This document shows positions 26,282-35,718 of a stretch of 64,000 bases of DNA, in pieces. The stretch's first letter is position 1. Each line of letters opens with the position of its first letter. Position numbers and translations under genes: made by a program. Origin of the DNA: Tolypothrix sp. PCC 7910 (GTDB taxonomy: Bacteria; Cyanobacteriota; Cyanobacteriia; Cyanobacteriales; Nostocaceae); the NCBI RefSeq assembly GCF_011769525.1, contig NZ_CP050440.1, positions 8,415,124 to 8,479,123 of the forward strand, read 5' to 3'. The notes beneath the pieces are model-generated. The model was given only the letters and a program-made list of their open reading frames with translations. It did not search any database and was not told the DNA's origin.

Positions 26282-26779
26282 TTAATTATCATCTGCCGAA
26301 GTGTTAATTCTAGCACCACGCAGTTGTAAATCTTTACGTTGTTGGAGTGATAAACCAGTCCCATTACCCAACTGACATTCATCTACTAGCGTATCTACCC
26401 AGATAGTCTGGTTGAGAGTTGCACCTCTTAAGTTTGCATTTCTTAAATCAGCTTGGGTGAAATTTACAAATAATAGGTCTGCATTTACTAAAATAGTATT
26501 TTGCAGATTTGCGCCTGATAAATTTCCCCGAATAAAGTTGACTGCTGCTAAATTTAAATTAGATAAATCAGCACCGCTTAAATTAGGAAACTTTAATTGG
26601 CTGGGATTGGCTAAAAATCTAATAATACAGTTTATATTCGCTTCATTAAGGCGAAGTTGAGTCAGAAATTCATAACGAGCAATACCTAATTCCCGGAGAA
26701 TATTTAGCCTTTGGACTGGAGTTTGTTCTAAAAAATGAATAGCGCGATCGCGTATATTTTGAGTTGATACATTAAACAT
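26282..26779 (-). CDS. Pentapeptide-repeat protein
   Basis: A 165-residue protein. Residues about 1-57 are helical ([24 protein letters not shown]). Residues 62-125 hold about twelve A(D/N)Lxx pentapeptide units ([28 protein letters not shown]...) that should form a right-handed quadrilateral beta-helix. A short polar tail follows. Such proteins are abundant in cyanobacteria and mostly of unknown function. It is followed at 55 bases by purT on the same strand. Start ATG 26779. Confidence 0.88.
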   Translation of the reverse strand: MFNVSTQNIRDRAIHFLEQTPVQRLNILRELGIARYEFLTQLRLNEANINCIIRFLANPSQLKFPNLSGADLSNLNLAAVNFIRGNLSGANLQNTILVNADLLFVNFTQADLRNANLRGATLNQTIWVDTLVDECQLGNGTGLSLQQRKDLQLRGARINTSADDN

Positions 26780-26949
26780 ATTTTTTACATAGATATTAGA
26801 GGTAAATTTGTAATCTCAAATTTGTCAATATACCATTTCTTGTACAGAATTTTGAGTTCGATGCGGGTAATTTTAGATAGGGATAGTGAATAGCTTGAAT
26901 AGATTGATTTTTATGGTGTCATCTTGGTAGTGATCACATAATTTAAAGT

Positions 26950-27318
26950 GAGGATCGGCATCCTCGCAGCTATAAAAGACGAGGTGTTTTCAGTATCCAT
27001 GAACCTAGTCCAACAGTTCGTGGTGTGAATCGTCCCATTCCCAAAACATATAAAAAGCACCCAGGGGATTTATGTGATATTAACGAAGATTTACGTCCTC
27101 TAACTACAATTGAGCGCAGTTACATTCAAACATTCCCGAAAACCTTTCAGTTCCACGGAAATAAATCAGAATTGGAACAAATGATTGGTAATGCTGTACC
27201 TGTGAAACTGGCTGAATATGTCGCTCGTTGTATTCTGGAATATATTCAAAACCAGGGTAAGAACAATACAGATTACCTGCCTAGCCTTCAGTTAAGCCTA
27301 TTTGAAGGTGTACTGTAG
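26950..27318 (+). pseudogene. C-terminal remnant of a DNA (cytosine-5) methyltransferase
   Basis: From 26950 the frame reads continuously to the TAG at 27316. It carries the last conserved blocks of a C5 methyltransferase: RRGVFSIHEPSPTVRGVNRP (target-recognition/motif IX region), LRPLTTIERSYIQTFP (motif IX), and EQMIGNAVPVKLAEYVARCI (motif X). Motifs I, IV (PCQ), VI (ENV) and VIII are missing; an in-frame stop lies just upstream (26944) and no start suits a full enzyme. A GTG at 27025 could start a 97-residue peptide, but that would be inactive. No restriction gene is nearby. It is the scar of a lost methylase or restriction-modification system. Confidence 0.82.
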
Positions 27319-27346
27319 GGATAACAGATAAATAATCAATTTTAAT

Positions 27347-29275
27347 TTAAGCATCCATTTCAGCTAATTCCATCCACCTTTCAGTCGCTTTGTCAATCGC
27401 TAGCTTGAGCGTTTCCACTTGCTCGTACAATTTTTGTACCTGGCTATAATTTCCCGCCGTAACATTTAATAAAGCTTTCTCTGCTTCAGCTTTCTCAGTT
27501 TCTAACTGAGCAATTTTATCTTCCAACTGTTCAAATTCTTTCCTTTCCCAATTTGACATTCGGCGACGCTTTTTGGCTTCTGTTTCTTGGGGTTGAGTGA
27601 CTGCTTTTTCTACCTCTACCTTGCTGGATTTCTCTTTAATAGCAGCTTCTTGCTGTGCAGCTTCTTCAGCTTTTTTATAGTCAAGGTAAACTGAATAATT
27701 ACCAGGATATTGTCTAAGAGTTCCGCCTTCTTCAAAGGAAAAAATGGTGTCGATAGTCCGGTCTAAGAAGTAGCGATCGTGCGAAACTACAATTACGCAT
27801 CCAGTGAAATCTTCTAAATAGTCTTCTAGTACTGCTAAGGTTTGCACATCTAAATCATTCGTCGGTTCATCCAGAATTAAAACGTTGGGTGCGCTCATCA
27901 GTAAGCGCAACAAAAATAACCGCCGTTTTTCGCCACCAGATAGTTTATGAATTGGCGCATATTGCTGATTACCAGGAAATAAAAATCGCTCTAGCATTTG
28001 GGAAGCTGTGATTTTAGTCCCATCAGCAATAGGGATAAATTCACCTTCTTCTTTAATGTAGTCAATCACGCGCTGATTTTCGTTTAAAGCTGTGAGCAAT
28101 TCTTCAGAATGTTGGTCAAAATAACCAATATGAATCGTAGAACCAATCTCTACATTACCTGCATCGGGCTGCGCTCGTCCGGTAATCATATCCATTAATG
28201 TTGATTTACCTGCGCCGTTACCACCAATAATCCCAATGCGGTCTTCGGGACTAAATTCGTAGGTAAAATCTTTAATTAAAGTGCGTCCATTGTAGGCTTT
28301 AGAAACGTTATTAATCGCAATAACTTTTTTGCCAATCCTTCTACTAACTGTAGAAATATCTACTTTACCCTGAACTTGTTTAAATTCAGTTTCTCGCATT
28401 GCTTGAATGCGATCAATTCTGGCTTTTTGTTTGGTACTGCGTGCTTTGGGGCCGCGTTTGAGCCATTCTAATTCTCGCCGCAATACGCCCTGGTGTTTAC
28501 GTTGGCTACTAACGGCAGATTCTTCCGCTAAAGCTTTCTTTTCGAGGTAATATGAATAGTTACCTGTATAGGTGTAAATATCACCTCTATCGATTTCAAT
28601 AATGCGATTGGTGACACGATCCAAAAAGTAGCGATCGTGAGTAATTAAAAATAATGCACCACGATAGCGATTTAAATAACTTTGTAACCACTCTACAGAC
28701 AGCGCATCGAGATGGTTAGTTGGCTCATCCATCAACAATACATCTGGTTCGGATAGCAAGGCTGTTGCTAAAGCAATCCGCTTGCGATAGCCACCAGATA
28801 ATGTGCCAATGCGGGTGTCAAAGTCGGAAATACCTAACTTTGTCAAGATAATTTTGGCGTTGGTTTCTAATTCCCAAGCGCCAGTTGCATCCATTTTTTG
28901 CATGACTACCGAAAGCCGCGACATCAGCTGACTATCTTCGGGATAATGCGCTAGTTTATCGGAGAGTTCTTCATACTCACGCACCAAAGCCATGTGTTCG
29001 CCACTATCAGCAAAAATCTGCTCTAGAACTGTGCGGTTTTCGTCTAAATCTGGTTGCTGGGGTAAGTAAATCACCTTAGAACCAGAGCTAACTAAAATTT
29101 GTCCGCTATCTATTGGTTCTAGCCCAGCAATCATTTTTAATAAAGTGGATTTACCGGAACCGTTAGTACCAATTAATCCGACTTTATCCGTAGCATCTAA
29201 ACTAAAGCTTGCATCTTTTAATATTTCTTTAATACCAAAGTCTTTTTTAACAGATTGTAGTGTAATAATGCTCAT
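27347..29275 (-). CDS. ABC-F family ATPase (Uup-like)
   Basis: A 642-residue soluble ABC-F protein with two ABC domains and no membrane part. Domain 1 has Walker A GTNGSGKST (36-44), signature LSGGYRKR (159-166) and Walker B LLMDEPTNHLD. The linker is rich in Arg/Lys (RRELEWLKRGPKARSTKQKAR). Domain 2 has GGNGAGKST, LSGGEKRR and LILDEPTNDLD. The C-terminal part (about 565-640) is a charged coiled coil like the Uup C-terminal domain, which binds DNA or the ribosome. ABC-F proteins act on stalled ribosomes or ribosome assembly; Uup also affects transposon excision and DNA repair in E. coli. It lies 82 bases after the DUF1824 gene on the same strand. Confidence 0.93.
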   Translation of the reverse strand: MSIITLQSVKKDFGIKEILKDASFSLDATDKVGLIGTNGSGKSTLLKMIAGLEPIDSGQILVSSGSKVIYLPQQPDLDENRTVLEQIFADSGEHMALVREYEELSDKLAHYPEDSQLMSRLSVVMQKMDATGAWELETNAKIILTKLGISDFDTRIGTLSGGYRKRIALATALLSEPDVLLMDEPTNHLDALSVEWLQSYLNRYRGALFLITHDRYFLDRVTNRIIEIDRGDIYTYTGNYSYYLEKKALAEESAVSSQRKHQGVLRRELEWLKRGPKARSTKQKARIDRIQAMRETEFKQVQGKVDISTVSRRIGKKVIAINNVSKAYNGRTLIKDFTYEFSPEDRIGIIGGNGAGKSTLMDMITGRAQPDAGNVEIGSTIHIGYFDQHSEELLTALNENQRVIDYIKEEGEFIPIADGTKITASQMLERFLFPGNQQYAPIHKLSGGEKRRLFLLRLLMSAPNVLILDEPTNDLDVQTLAVLEDYLEDFTGCVIVVSHDRYFLDRTIDTIFSFEEGGTLRQYPGNYSVYLDYKKAEEAAQQEAAIKEKSSKVEVEKAVTQPQETEAKKRRRMSNWERKEFEQLEDKIAQLETEKAEAEKALLNVTAGNYSQVQKLYEQVETLKLAIDKATERWMELAEMDA

Positions 29276-29313
29276 AAAACTTAGTAATTTATCCTGGCTA
29301 ATTTGTCCTTTGT

Positions 29314-29353
29314 CAGCCAGGTAAATAAAGCAATTACTTTACCTACCTGGCTG
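29314..29353 (-). promoter_or_regulatory. Intercistronic hairpin between the DUF1824 and ABC-F genes
   Basis: CAGCCAGGTA (29314-29323) and TACCTGGCTG (29344-29353) pair perfectly, and the inner bases GTAAA/TTTAC extend the fold. There is no T-tract on the minus strand, so it is more likely an RNA processing or stability element than a terminator. Confidence 0.45.
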
Positions 29354-29357
29354 AAAT

Positions 29358-29774
29358 TTAGACAAATAAATCGAGGGGTAAATGTCCATACATTTCGTTG
29401 ATGCCCCCACTATTGTACGACTGACAAGAGACTAATACACCACGATGATGGCCAGCATAGGAATCGATATAACACAAGCCATTTTTGCCGTTTAATTTAA
29501 TATAAACTGGCCCTTCAATGTCAGGTAAATTACTCGGTGCTTCATAACCAAAAGCCTGGGAATAAGTTTTCATGGACAGCTTTCCTGATTCAGCTGTATC
29601 CGCACAAATACCCAAAATTTGGTAATCAGAAAGGCTAGTTATGAGAATTAAAGCCCGCCGCACTGAAGCTTTTTCTGATGGCTTGAGGATTGGTGCAATA
29701 TCTAAACAGTTGAACTTGTTGAGAATTTTTCTTGCGTCTTCAGCCGTGAGATTGGGATGATTAGGAGTTGACAT
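29358..29774 (-). CDS. DUF1824 family protein
   Basis: A 138-residue cyanobacterial protein of the DUF1824 family. Family features seen are LTAEDARKILNKFNCLD near the N-terminus, SDYQILGICAD (about 49-59), the Tyr- and Gly-rich middle, and the C-terminal VLVSCQSYNSGGINEMYGHLPLDLF. No catalytic site or membrane segment is seen and no function is known. Start ATG 29774. The next gene downstream on the same strand is the ABC-F ATPase. Confidence 0.85.
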   Translation of the reverse strand: MSTPNHPNLTAEDARKILNKFNCLDIAPILKPSEKASVRRALILITSLSDYQILGICADTAESGKLSMKTYSQAFGYEAPSNLPDIEGPVYIKLNGKNGLCYIDSYAGHHRGVLVSCQSYNSGGINEMYGHLPLDLFV

Positions 29775-29855
29775 GAATATGGTTGATGGAGGTTTTTGGT
29801 GATTATTTGGATTTGAGGTGGTAATTGCCTACTATACTAAAATGATTTATCCAAA

Positions 29856-30704
29856 TTAGGGCTGACTTTGAGTATTACCTAGGTTGAAAATAAAGGGTAC
29901 ACTATTTTTTGCGTCGTTACCCATAACTAAGACATTGGGCATTTGAGCGCCGCCAGCTTTCCATGCTTCAATCGCTTCCTTTTGCAAAACTAACTGTCCA
30001 CCTTGGGCTTTGAGCGTTTCTGCTAACAATCTTTGCGCTTCGGCTTTACCTTTAGCACGATTAACTTCAGCTTGTGCTTCCTGTTCAGCTTCTCGCGCTA
30101 CATAAACGGCTCTTTGCGCCCGTTGTTCAGCGATTTGCTTTTCTTCGACTGCTCGCGCAAATTCGGGAGAAAAAGTCAAGTCAACTACACTAGTATCTAG
30201 TACAATTATCCCATATTTATCTAGGCGATCGCCTAATGCATTGTCAAAGTCTTCCTTTAATTCGCTGCGTTTGGTAATTGCTTCTTCCACTGTTCTGCGC
30301 GCAGCAGCAATTTTAAAGGCTTCTTGGGTTTGCGGGGCAATAATTTTGGAGACAATGTTGGCTAAGGTGCCTTGTTTACGTCTTACCTCTACTACCTGGG
30401 TGGGATCGAGGCGAAAGTTGATAGCAAATCGCGCCGATAGATTTTGCAAATCCTTAGTAGAACTCTCTGCCGGCACTTCAAATTTTTGTACAGTTAAATC
30501 ATATACATCTATCACAGAAATAAACGGTGGCTTAAGGTGAATACCCTCTAATAAGGCTCCATCCCTAGCTTTACCCAAGATACTAATTACTCCAGCTTGA
30601 CCTGGGTTAATAATAATAAAGGAATTAAACCCAATACTCACCAGTATTGCCAAAAAAATTCCTAAAACTGTGGTTTGCCAATTCGCAAATTGCTGATTCT
30701 TCAA
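29856..30704 (-). CDS. Prohibitin family (SPFH/band 7) membrane protein
   Basis: A 282-residue SPFH protein: an N-terminal anchor (about 12-33), a band-7/PHB domain (about 32-190, including VISILGKARDGALLEGIHLKPPF and LDTSVVDLTFSPEFARAVEEKQIAEQRAQRA), a coiled coil (190-240) and a short tail. Prohibitins form ring-like membrane scaffolds and modulate FtsH-type proteases; cyanobacterial Phb1 is the closest match I can name. It begins with TTG 30704, backed by the good Shine-Dalgarno AAGGAG eight bases upstream; the ATG in between leads to an immediate stop. The upstream region is filled with short tandem repeats. Confidence 0.92.
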   Translation of the reverse strand: MKNQQFANWQTTVLGIFLAILVSIGFNSFIIINPGQAGVISILGKARDGALLEGIHLKPPFISVIDVYDLTVQKFEVPAESSTKDLQNLSARFAINFRLDPTQVVEVRRKQGTLANIVSKIIAPQTQEAFKIAAARRTVEEAITKRSELKEDFDNALGDRLDKYGIIVLDTSVVDLTFSPEFARAVEEKQIAEQRAQRAVYVAREAEQEAQAEVNRAKGKAEAQRLLAETLKAQGGQLVLQKEAIEAWKAGGAQMPNVLVMGNDAKNSVPFIFNLGNTQSQP

Positions 30705-30743
30705 CTTTTCATCTCCTTAATCATCTCCGCAAGTAAATTATTT

Positions 30744-30802
30744 TTATGGGCATGGGGCATTGGGCATTGGGCATGGGGTAATTGGTAATTGGTAATTGGT
30801 AA
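30744..30802. repeat. Short tandem repeats (GGGCATGGGGCATT and TAATTGG types)
   Basis: A run of GGGCATGGGGCATTGGGCAT units is followed by GGTAATTGG units, in the divergent region between the prohibitin and ABC exporter genes. Confidence 0.9.
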
Positions 30803-30889
30803 TAAGAATTGCTCCCTCATCCCTACATCTTTGCGATCGCCTTGTTTAAATGTCGTGTTAATATCAAGTGCACGCAATTGAGACTCATT

Positions 30890-32698
30890 GTGGCTACAGC
30901 ATTTAAATCTCATCAGGTATCAAGAAAGCGTAGGCATTCTGTGCATCCCCTCCAGCGTCTTTTGGATTATGGGCATCAGTATCGTAAACAAATTTGGCTG
31001 GCTATTGGTTGTTCCATTCTGAATAAGCTTTTTGATTTAGCACCACCAGCTTTAATTGGGGTAGCGGTGGATGTGGTTGTCAAGCAACAGGATTCTATTA
31101 TTGCTCAGCTCGGGGTAAAAGATGTCTTTGGACAATTTTTAATTCTCTCTCTGCTCACTGTCATCATTTGGATACTAGAATCGGTTTTTGAGTACGCATA
31201 CGCTCGGATTTGGCGTAATTTAGCGCAAAATATTCAGCATAACCTGCGTCTGGATGCGTATAATCATTTGCAAGATTTGGAATTAGCTTATTTTGAAGAA
31301 CGCAGCACTGGCGGTTTAATGTCTATTCTCAGCGATGATATTAACCAACTAGAGCGGTTTTTGGATGTAGGGGCTAATGATATTATCCAAGTTGCCACAA
31401 CAGTAGTCATTATCGGTGGTGCTTTCTTTGTTTTGGCTCCTAGTGTAGCGTGGATGGCGATGTCGCCGATGCCGTTTATTCTCTGGGGTTCCTTTGCTTT
31501 TCAAAGGTTGCTTGCGCCACGTTACGCCAATGTGCGGGAAAAGGTGGGTTTCTTGAATGCGCGCTTGGTGAATAACTTAAGCGGGATTATGACAATTAAA
31601 AGTTTCACCGCCGAAGATTACGAAACTTCCCGCTTAAAGCAAGACAGTGACGCTTACAGGCAAAGTAACGCTAAAGCAATTCAACTGTCTGCTGCCTTCG
31701 TACCTCTAATTCGGATGCTGATTTTGGTAGGTTTTACAGCATTACTATTGTACGGCGGTATGGCGGCGGTGGCTGGCAAAATGTCTGTTGGGACTTACAG
31801 CGTGTTGGTATTTTTAATTCAACGCTTGCTGTGGCCTTTAACTAGATTAGGGGATACTTTTGACCAATATCAACGGGCAATGGCTTCTACTAATCGCGTC
31901 ATGGATTTGTTGGATACACCCATAGCGATTCATCCCGGTGATAGGGCTTTACCCGCAAAAACAGTGCGCGGTGAGGTGGTATTTAAAAATGTGACTTTTG
32001 CCTATCAAGATAGATTCCCGGTAGTTAAAAATCTATCTTTGCAAATTCCCGCTGGTCAGACAATTGCGATTGTCGGTTCTACGGGTTCCGGTAAAAGTAC
32101 CTTAGTTAAACTTTTGTTGCGGCTGTATGAAATTAAAACTGGCAACATTACCTTAGATGGTATTGACTTACAAGATTTAAATTTGCGGGATTTACGCCGC
32201 TGCATTGGTTTAGTCAGTCAAGATGTATTTTTGTTTCATGGCACAGTAGCGGAGAATATTGCCTACGGTAGCTTTGCCGCGACTGAGGAAGAAATTATTA
32301 CAGCGGCGAAGGTAGCGGAAGCCCACGACTTTATTATGCACCTGCCCCAAGGTTATGAGACAATCGTCGGGGAGAGAGGACAAAAATTGTCTGGTGGGCA
32401 AAGACAGAGAATTGCGATCGCCCGTGCAGTTTTAAAAAATCCCCCCATTTTGATTTTAGATGAAGCGACCTCGGCGGTAGATAATGAAACAGAAGCTGCA
32501 ATTCAGCGATCGCTCGAACGGATTACAGTCAATAGAACCACAATTGCGATCGCACATCGTCTTTCTACTATCCGCAATGCTAATTGCATTTATGTCATGG
32601 AACATGGGAAATTAGTAGAGTCTGGAACCCATGAACAATTGCTAGAACAAAACGGTGTTTACGCTAGCCTCTGGCGCGTGCAATCTGGTTTGAGATAA
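30890..32698 (+). CDS. ABC exporter, fused membrane and ATPase domains (MsbA-like)
   Basis: A 602-residue half-transporter. The six-helix membrane domain (about 20-315) is followed by an ATPase domain (about 345-600) with Walker [10 protein letters not shown], signature LSGGQRQR, Walker [13 protein letters not shown] and the switch His in AHRLST. This type exports lipids, peptides or drugs as a dimer; the substrate is unknown. The frame can be opened to a TTG at 30809 that lies at the edge of the tandem repeats. I prefer the GTG at 30890 ([25 protein letters not shown]), which has a GAGA purine run 7 bases upstream. Divergent from the prohibitin gene. Confidence 0.93.
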   Translation: MATAFKSHQVSRKRRHSVHPLQRLLDYGHQYRKQIWLAIGCSILNKLFDLAPPALIGVAVDVVVKQQDSIIAQLGVKDVFGQFLILSLLTVIIWILESVFEYAYARIWRNLAQNIQHNLRLDAYNHLQDLELAYFEERSTGGLMSILSDDINQLERFLDVGANDIIQVATTVVIIGGAFFVLAPSVAWMAMSPMPFILWGSFAFQRLLAPRYANVREKVGFLNARLVNNLSGIMTIKSFTAEDYETSRLKQDSDAYRQSNAKAIQLSAAFVPLIRMLILVGFTALLLYGGMAAVAGKMSVGTYSVLVFLIQRLLWPLTRLGDTFDQYQRAMASTNRVMDLLDTPIAIHPGDRALPAKTVRGEVVFKNVTFAYQDRFPVVKNLSLQIPAGQTIAIVGSTGSGKSTLVKLLLRLYEIKTGNITLDGIDLQDLNLRDLRRCIGLVSQDVFLFHGTVAENIAYGSFAATEEEIITAAKVAEAHDFIMHLPQGYETIVGERGQKLSGGQRQRIAIARAVLKNPPILILDEATSAVDNETEAAIQRSLERITVNRTTIAIAHRLSTIRNANCIYVMEHGKLVESGTHEQLLEQNGVYASLWRVQSGLR

Positions 32699-32740
32699 AG
32701 TCAACCTCACCCCCAACCCCTCTTTGCAAGCAGAGAGGGG

Positions 32741-32778
32741 AGAATTACGAATTACAAATTACGAATTACGAATTATTT
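32741..32778. repeat. AATTACGAATTAC tandem repeats
   Basis: Four to five ATTACGA/ATTACAA units sit directly before the ATG of the CcmS-like gene and may occupy its ribosome-binding region; no Shine-Dalgarno sequence is visible there. Confidence 0.8.
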
Positions 32779-33207
32779 ATGTTTTTTGGTAGTAGCCAAA
32801 CGGAATCAGGCAATAGTAAATGGCGTAAAGAATTAGATAGATTTGTGAAAGCAAATCAACCAGAATTGGCGGCGCTATTTTGGGGATTGTGGTTAGAAAA
32901 TGGTAACAGTCAGGGTACTATCGGGATTGATTTACAACCAGCACCGCATTTTGTTTATTGTCCAAAAGATGAGGTGGAGAAATTAAATAGTCGGGTTGAG
33001 AATCGACTGCAAGAAATTTTAGGAATTATCGAGAATCATAAACCAGAAGTAGAAGTGGTGATGATTGGTATTGGTAAAGGTGAAATTAAGTTAATTCAAT
33101 TTGCACCAGAACCTCCACCACCAGCTTGTTTTGAGCAAATTGCTAAAGATGTAGACGGGTTGTTGGAATTGTTGGAACAACGAATGAGGGAGCAGATTGT
33201 TTTTTAA
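32779..33207 (+). CDS. ccmS: CcmS-like beta-carboxysome assembly chaperone (probable)
   Basis: A 142-residue soluble protein. The pattern GSSQTESGNSKWRKELDRFV, ELAALFWGLWLENG, IGIDLQPAPHFVYCPK, LQEILGI, IGIGKGEIKLIQFAPEPPPP and CFEQIAKDVDGLLELLEQRM matches, from memory, the cyanobacterial family now named CcmS. In Nostoc PCC 7120 CcmS was described as a chaperone that binds the C-terminal tail of shell protein CcmK1 during beta-carboxysome assembly. I could not run a search, so the name is provisional. Support from context: a putative mcdAB pair and ccmK3-ccmK4 lie 4.6 and 12.6 kb away. Start ATG 32779, right after tandem repeats. Confidence 0.6.
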   Translation: MFFGSSQTESGNSKWRKELDRFVKANQPELAALFWGLWLENGNSQGTIGIDLQPAPHFVYCPKDEVEKLNSRVENRLQEILGIIENHKPEVEVVMIGIGKGEIKLIQFAPEPPPPACFEQIAKDVDGLLELLEQRMREQIVF

Positions 33208-33225
33208 GGCAAAGTATCGCAAAGG

Positions 33226-33275
33226 TAAGCGCAGAGTCTCGCCAAGGAAGATAAATAACTCTGCGCTTATTCTTT
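33226..33275. terminator. 12-bp hairpin between convergent genes
   Basis: TAAGCGCAGAGT (33226-33237) and ACTCTGCGCTTA (33258-33269) pair perfectly, with TTCTTT after the stem on the plus strand. It belongs to the common GCAGAG-type dispersed motifs and likely terminates the ccmS-like gene. Confidence 0.65.
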
Positions 33276-33294
33276 AAGTCCTTATTTGTATAAA

Positions 33295-34965
33295 TTATTT
33301 TTTAGCAAAAATAATCATTCTATTATGAAGAAAATCAATGTTTTCAGGGTATACCCATGTAGGTGGCTTGTTTGATTCCTTATCAAAAACTATTCTATAA
33401 GGATATTTTTCTTGAATCAAATTATTAAAATAAGTATTGACTTCTGGATATAATTTCACAAAATCAGGTTTATCTATAAACCTTTGATAATATAATGAAT
33501 TAATAGCTATATATTGAGGGTTACGTTTTACTAATTCTTCTAAGGTATACCAATTTAAATTATCTGCTTTACCTTCATGCTTTTCCATTATTTTCAAAAT
33601 AAAACTATTATCTTTAAATAGCTCATAAAATGTTTTTCTTCTTCCTGATATTTTAGGAAACCTTGTATTTTTTAGCCTCACATTAGGTAACTTGTTCCAA
33701 GTGGGATTGTATGAAGTAGACTCTATTGAACTCAATTCTGGAATATTTTTTGTAACCCAAGTTTGAGCTACCATACGAATATCTGCTGTAAATCGCTTGC
33801 CTACATAAAAACTAGAAACTGTATTGTAGCCAATGAGAATTATTAATATGCTTAATACAAGTATTTTGTTAGGCTTAACTTTGTTCCAAAAGGGCCCTGA
33901 AATTATGAGCCAGAAAGGGAGAATAGGTAAGACGAAGCGAGTTTCTAATCTGGGAAAAGAACCAAATTTATAATAATATACCAAAAATACCGACAAGAGT
34001 AAGCAGATTGGTTTGATATAGAGCAGCTTATCTTTTTTGATAAATGTCAAATATAAAGCAGCTAAAAAACTAAAACAAAATATTATTATTGAAGGAAAAC
34101 CAATGATTTCTTGAAAACATATCAAGAATTTCCAGTAGCTATTTCCACTAATTTTTCCGTCATAAACAGGAGTGGTCACATAGTTATACCAAAAATCAGA
34201 AATAAATGTTTGATAGTCTAATAACGCAAAAGGGTTGGCCAATACAAACCCTAATACAATCATTATCAAACCTATAAAAAGTTTTTTGCTCAACAGCATT
34301 TTTTTCAATTCTAGTTGATTGAATGATAAAGCATGAGAAACAACAATAGTTAGACCAATCGCTAAGGCATTATACTTAGTAGCTGTAGCAATTCCAGTGA
34401 ACAAACCAGCTAATATATAGTCATTCCGGTTCCCTGTAAATAATATGTTTTGGCTAAAGTAAAAAGCTAGCAGCATCCAAAACATTGCAGGAATATCTGT
34501 TGTTAAAAAATGAGTGTACGCTATTAAGCCTGCACTAGTAGCAAAGATAAATGTGATAATCCGAGCAGCAAAAACTCCAAAAAACCTTTTAGTTATTTGA
34601 AAAACTAGAACAATCGAGCCTAAGAATAAGATAATTGTTAAAATTCTTGACCAAATCAGTGCTATGAAACCTGATGCTAAAGAATTTTTTGGTAAATTAA
34701 ACAAAAATTCAATTAATCTTAGGGGAATATAAGATAAGAAAAAATTAAAATATCCTTGAAAAGGTGGTTTTAAAAACCATCCTGGACTACGCAAAATATT
34801 TTTAAAATCACCAAAAAATAAAAAACCTACATCATCGGGATTCCAACTTTCTACTTTTCCCCAGGTAATGCCATATAAACAAAGAATTAAAGCAGTCAGC
34901 AGGACAATTATCAGAAGTTTATCAATTTTGTTGATCAAGAAGAAATATCTTTTAAATGCAATCAT
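33295..34965 (-). CDS. Membrane glycosyltransferase, GT39/ArnT-like
   Basis: A 556-residue polytopic protein with roughly eleven to twelve membrane helices from residue 16 to about 385, then a soluble, largely extracytoplasmic C-terminal domain of about 170 residues. The first extracytoplasmic loop has the acidic SWNPDDVGFLFFGD, in the place of the DE/DD catalytic acid of PMT/ArnT-type transferases that use polyprenyl-phosphate sugars. FLTTDIPAMFWMLLAFYF and GIATATKYNALAIGL are also typical. The acceptor is unknown; cell-surface lipid or protein glycosylation is likely. The base composition is more AT-rich than its neighbours, and an acyltransferase remnant lies upstream, which may point to a horizontally acquired or shrinking surface-polysaccharide locus. 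Confidence 0.82.
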   Translation of the reverse strand: MIAFKRYFFLINKIDKLLIIVLLTALILCLYGITWGKVESWNPDDVGFLFFGDFKNILRSPGWFLKPPFQGYFNFFLSYIPLRLIEFLFNLPKNSLASGFIALIWSRILTIILFLGSIVLVFQITKRFFGVFAARIITFIFATSAGLIAYTHFLTTDIPAMFWMLLAFYFSQNILFTGNRNDYILAGLFTGIATATKYNALAIGLTIVVSHALSFNQLELKKMLLSKKLFIGLIMIVLGFVLANPFALLDYQTFISDFWYNYVTTPVYDGKISGNSYWKFLICFQEIIGFPSIIIFCFSFLAALYLTFIKKDKLLYIKPICLLLSVFLVYYYKFGSFPRLETRFVLPILPFWLIISGPFWNKVKPNKILVLSILIILIGYNTVSSFYVGKRFTADIRMVAQTWVTKNIPELSSIESTSYNPTWNKLPNVRLKNTRFPKISGRRKTFYELFKDNSFILKIMEKHEGKADNLNWYTLEELVKRNPQYIAINSLYYQRFIDKPDFVKLYPEVNTYFNNLIQEKYPYRIVFDKESNKPPTWVYPENIDFLHNRMIIFAKK

Positions 34966-35396
34966 ATAAATTAAATAAATTTACTGGTTCAATTTAGTCT
35001 TGAAACTACATAAAATCAAGGTTATTAAATATATATATTACAAAAATTTACAACCAGCTATATCTTGCAGGTATTTAGACAAGTAAGAGACTTTCAGTAG
35101 ATCGAAAGGTTTTATCTAGTGCACGGCGTAAATAAACAGACCATGTTGCTGGGAGAATAAAAATTAGATTAAAACCCGTTTGTGGAGCATATCAAGGACT
35201 AAGGGTGTGACTAGATTAACTCTGAAAATATTAAATTTAACTCAAGTTGCGGGTTATCAAACTTCCGGTCAAAGCACCCAGAGAATCAGGTTATCGCTCA
35301 CAAAGAAAGCAACTTGGGTTAATAATCTAAACTTATCATTCCCCAAAACAATCAGCTTTCACACTTTTCTGCAAAAACGGGATCACAGACTACTAA
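34966..35396. other. Region upstream of the glycosyltransferase, no intact gene
   Basis: An open frame (35180-35443, + strand, 87 codons) exists, but its product has no recognisable features and its 3' end overlaps the acyltransferase remnant in another frame. I regard it as decayed or chance sequence. Confidence 0.4.
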
Positions 35397-35558
35397 TTTT
35401 TGATATTGGTAAAACCTTGCGGTCTACTGACAGTTGTAACTAAAAATGTTGAACCCTTAGTAATTGTTGGAAATCAACCAATGAGAACTATCAAATATCG
35501 TGATAAAGAACATTATGAACGCCTTGCTGGTGAGCAAAATAGTGAAAGTAATTCGTAA
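35397..35558 (+). pseudogene. C-terminal remnant of a hexapeptide-repeat acyltransferase
   Basis: The frame ending at TAA 35556-35558 reads GLLTVVTKNVEPLVIVGNQP followed by MRTIKYRDKEHYERLAGEQN. This is the classic end of left-handed beta-helix acetyltransferases ('SVVTKNVEPWxIVxGNPAxxIKxR'). No repeats or active-site His remain: an in-frame stop lies at 35394-35396 and there is no start. It is probably the tail of a lost sugar or serine O-acetyltransferase gene, in keeping with the glycosyltransferase next door. Confidence 0.6.
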
Positions 35559-35585
35559 TTGATAATGGGCTCCTCTACAAGATGG

Positions 35586-35690
35586 TATCGCGTAGCTTGC
35601 TTCCGCGCATGGGTATGCCCCGCTACGCTCTAAGCGTTGGCGCAGCCTCTTGCAGAGAAGCTATGCTGTAGGCTTTAGGTAATTCGTAAT
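35586..35690. repeat. Dispersed repeat (GCGTAGCTTGCTTCC...GCAGAGAAGC)
   Basis: A GC-richer block with GCGTAGCTTGCTTCCGCG, CGCTACGCTCTAAGCG and CTCTTGCAGAGAAGC hairpins, typical of Nostocales dispersed repeats, in the 3' region of the P450 gene. Confidence 0.65.
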
Positions 35691-35718
35691 GATACTCAAA
35701 GCTAATACAAATTACGAA

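Noticed and set aside
35180..35443. An 87-codon open frame upstream of the P450 gene
   Set aside because: The product has no recognisable motif, and its end overlaps the acyltransferase remnant in a different frame that has clear homology. Taken as non-coding.
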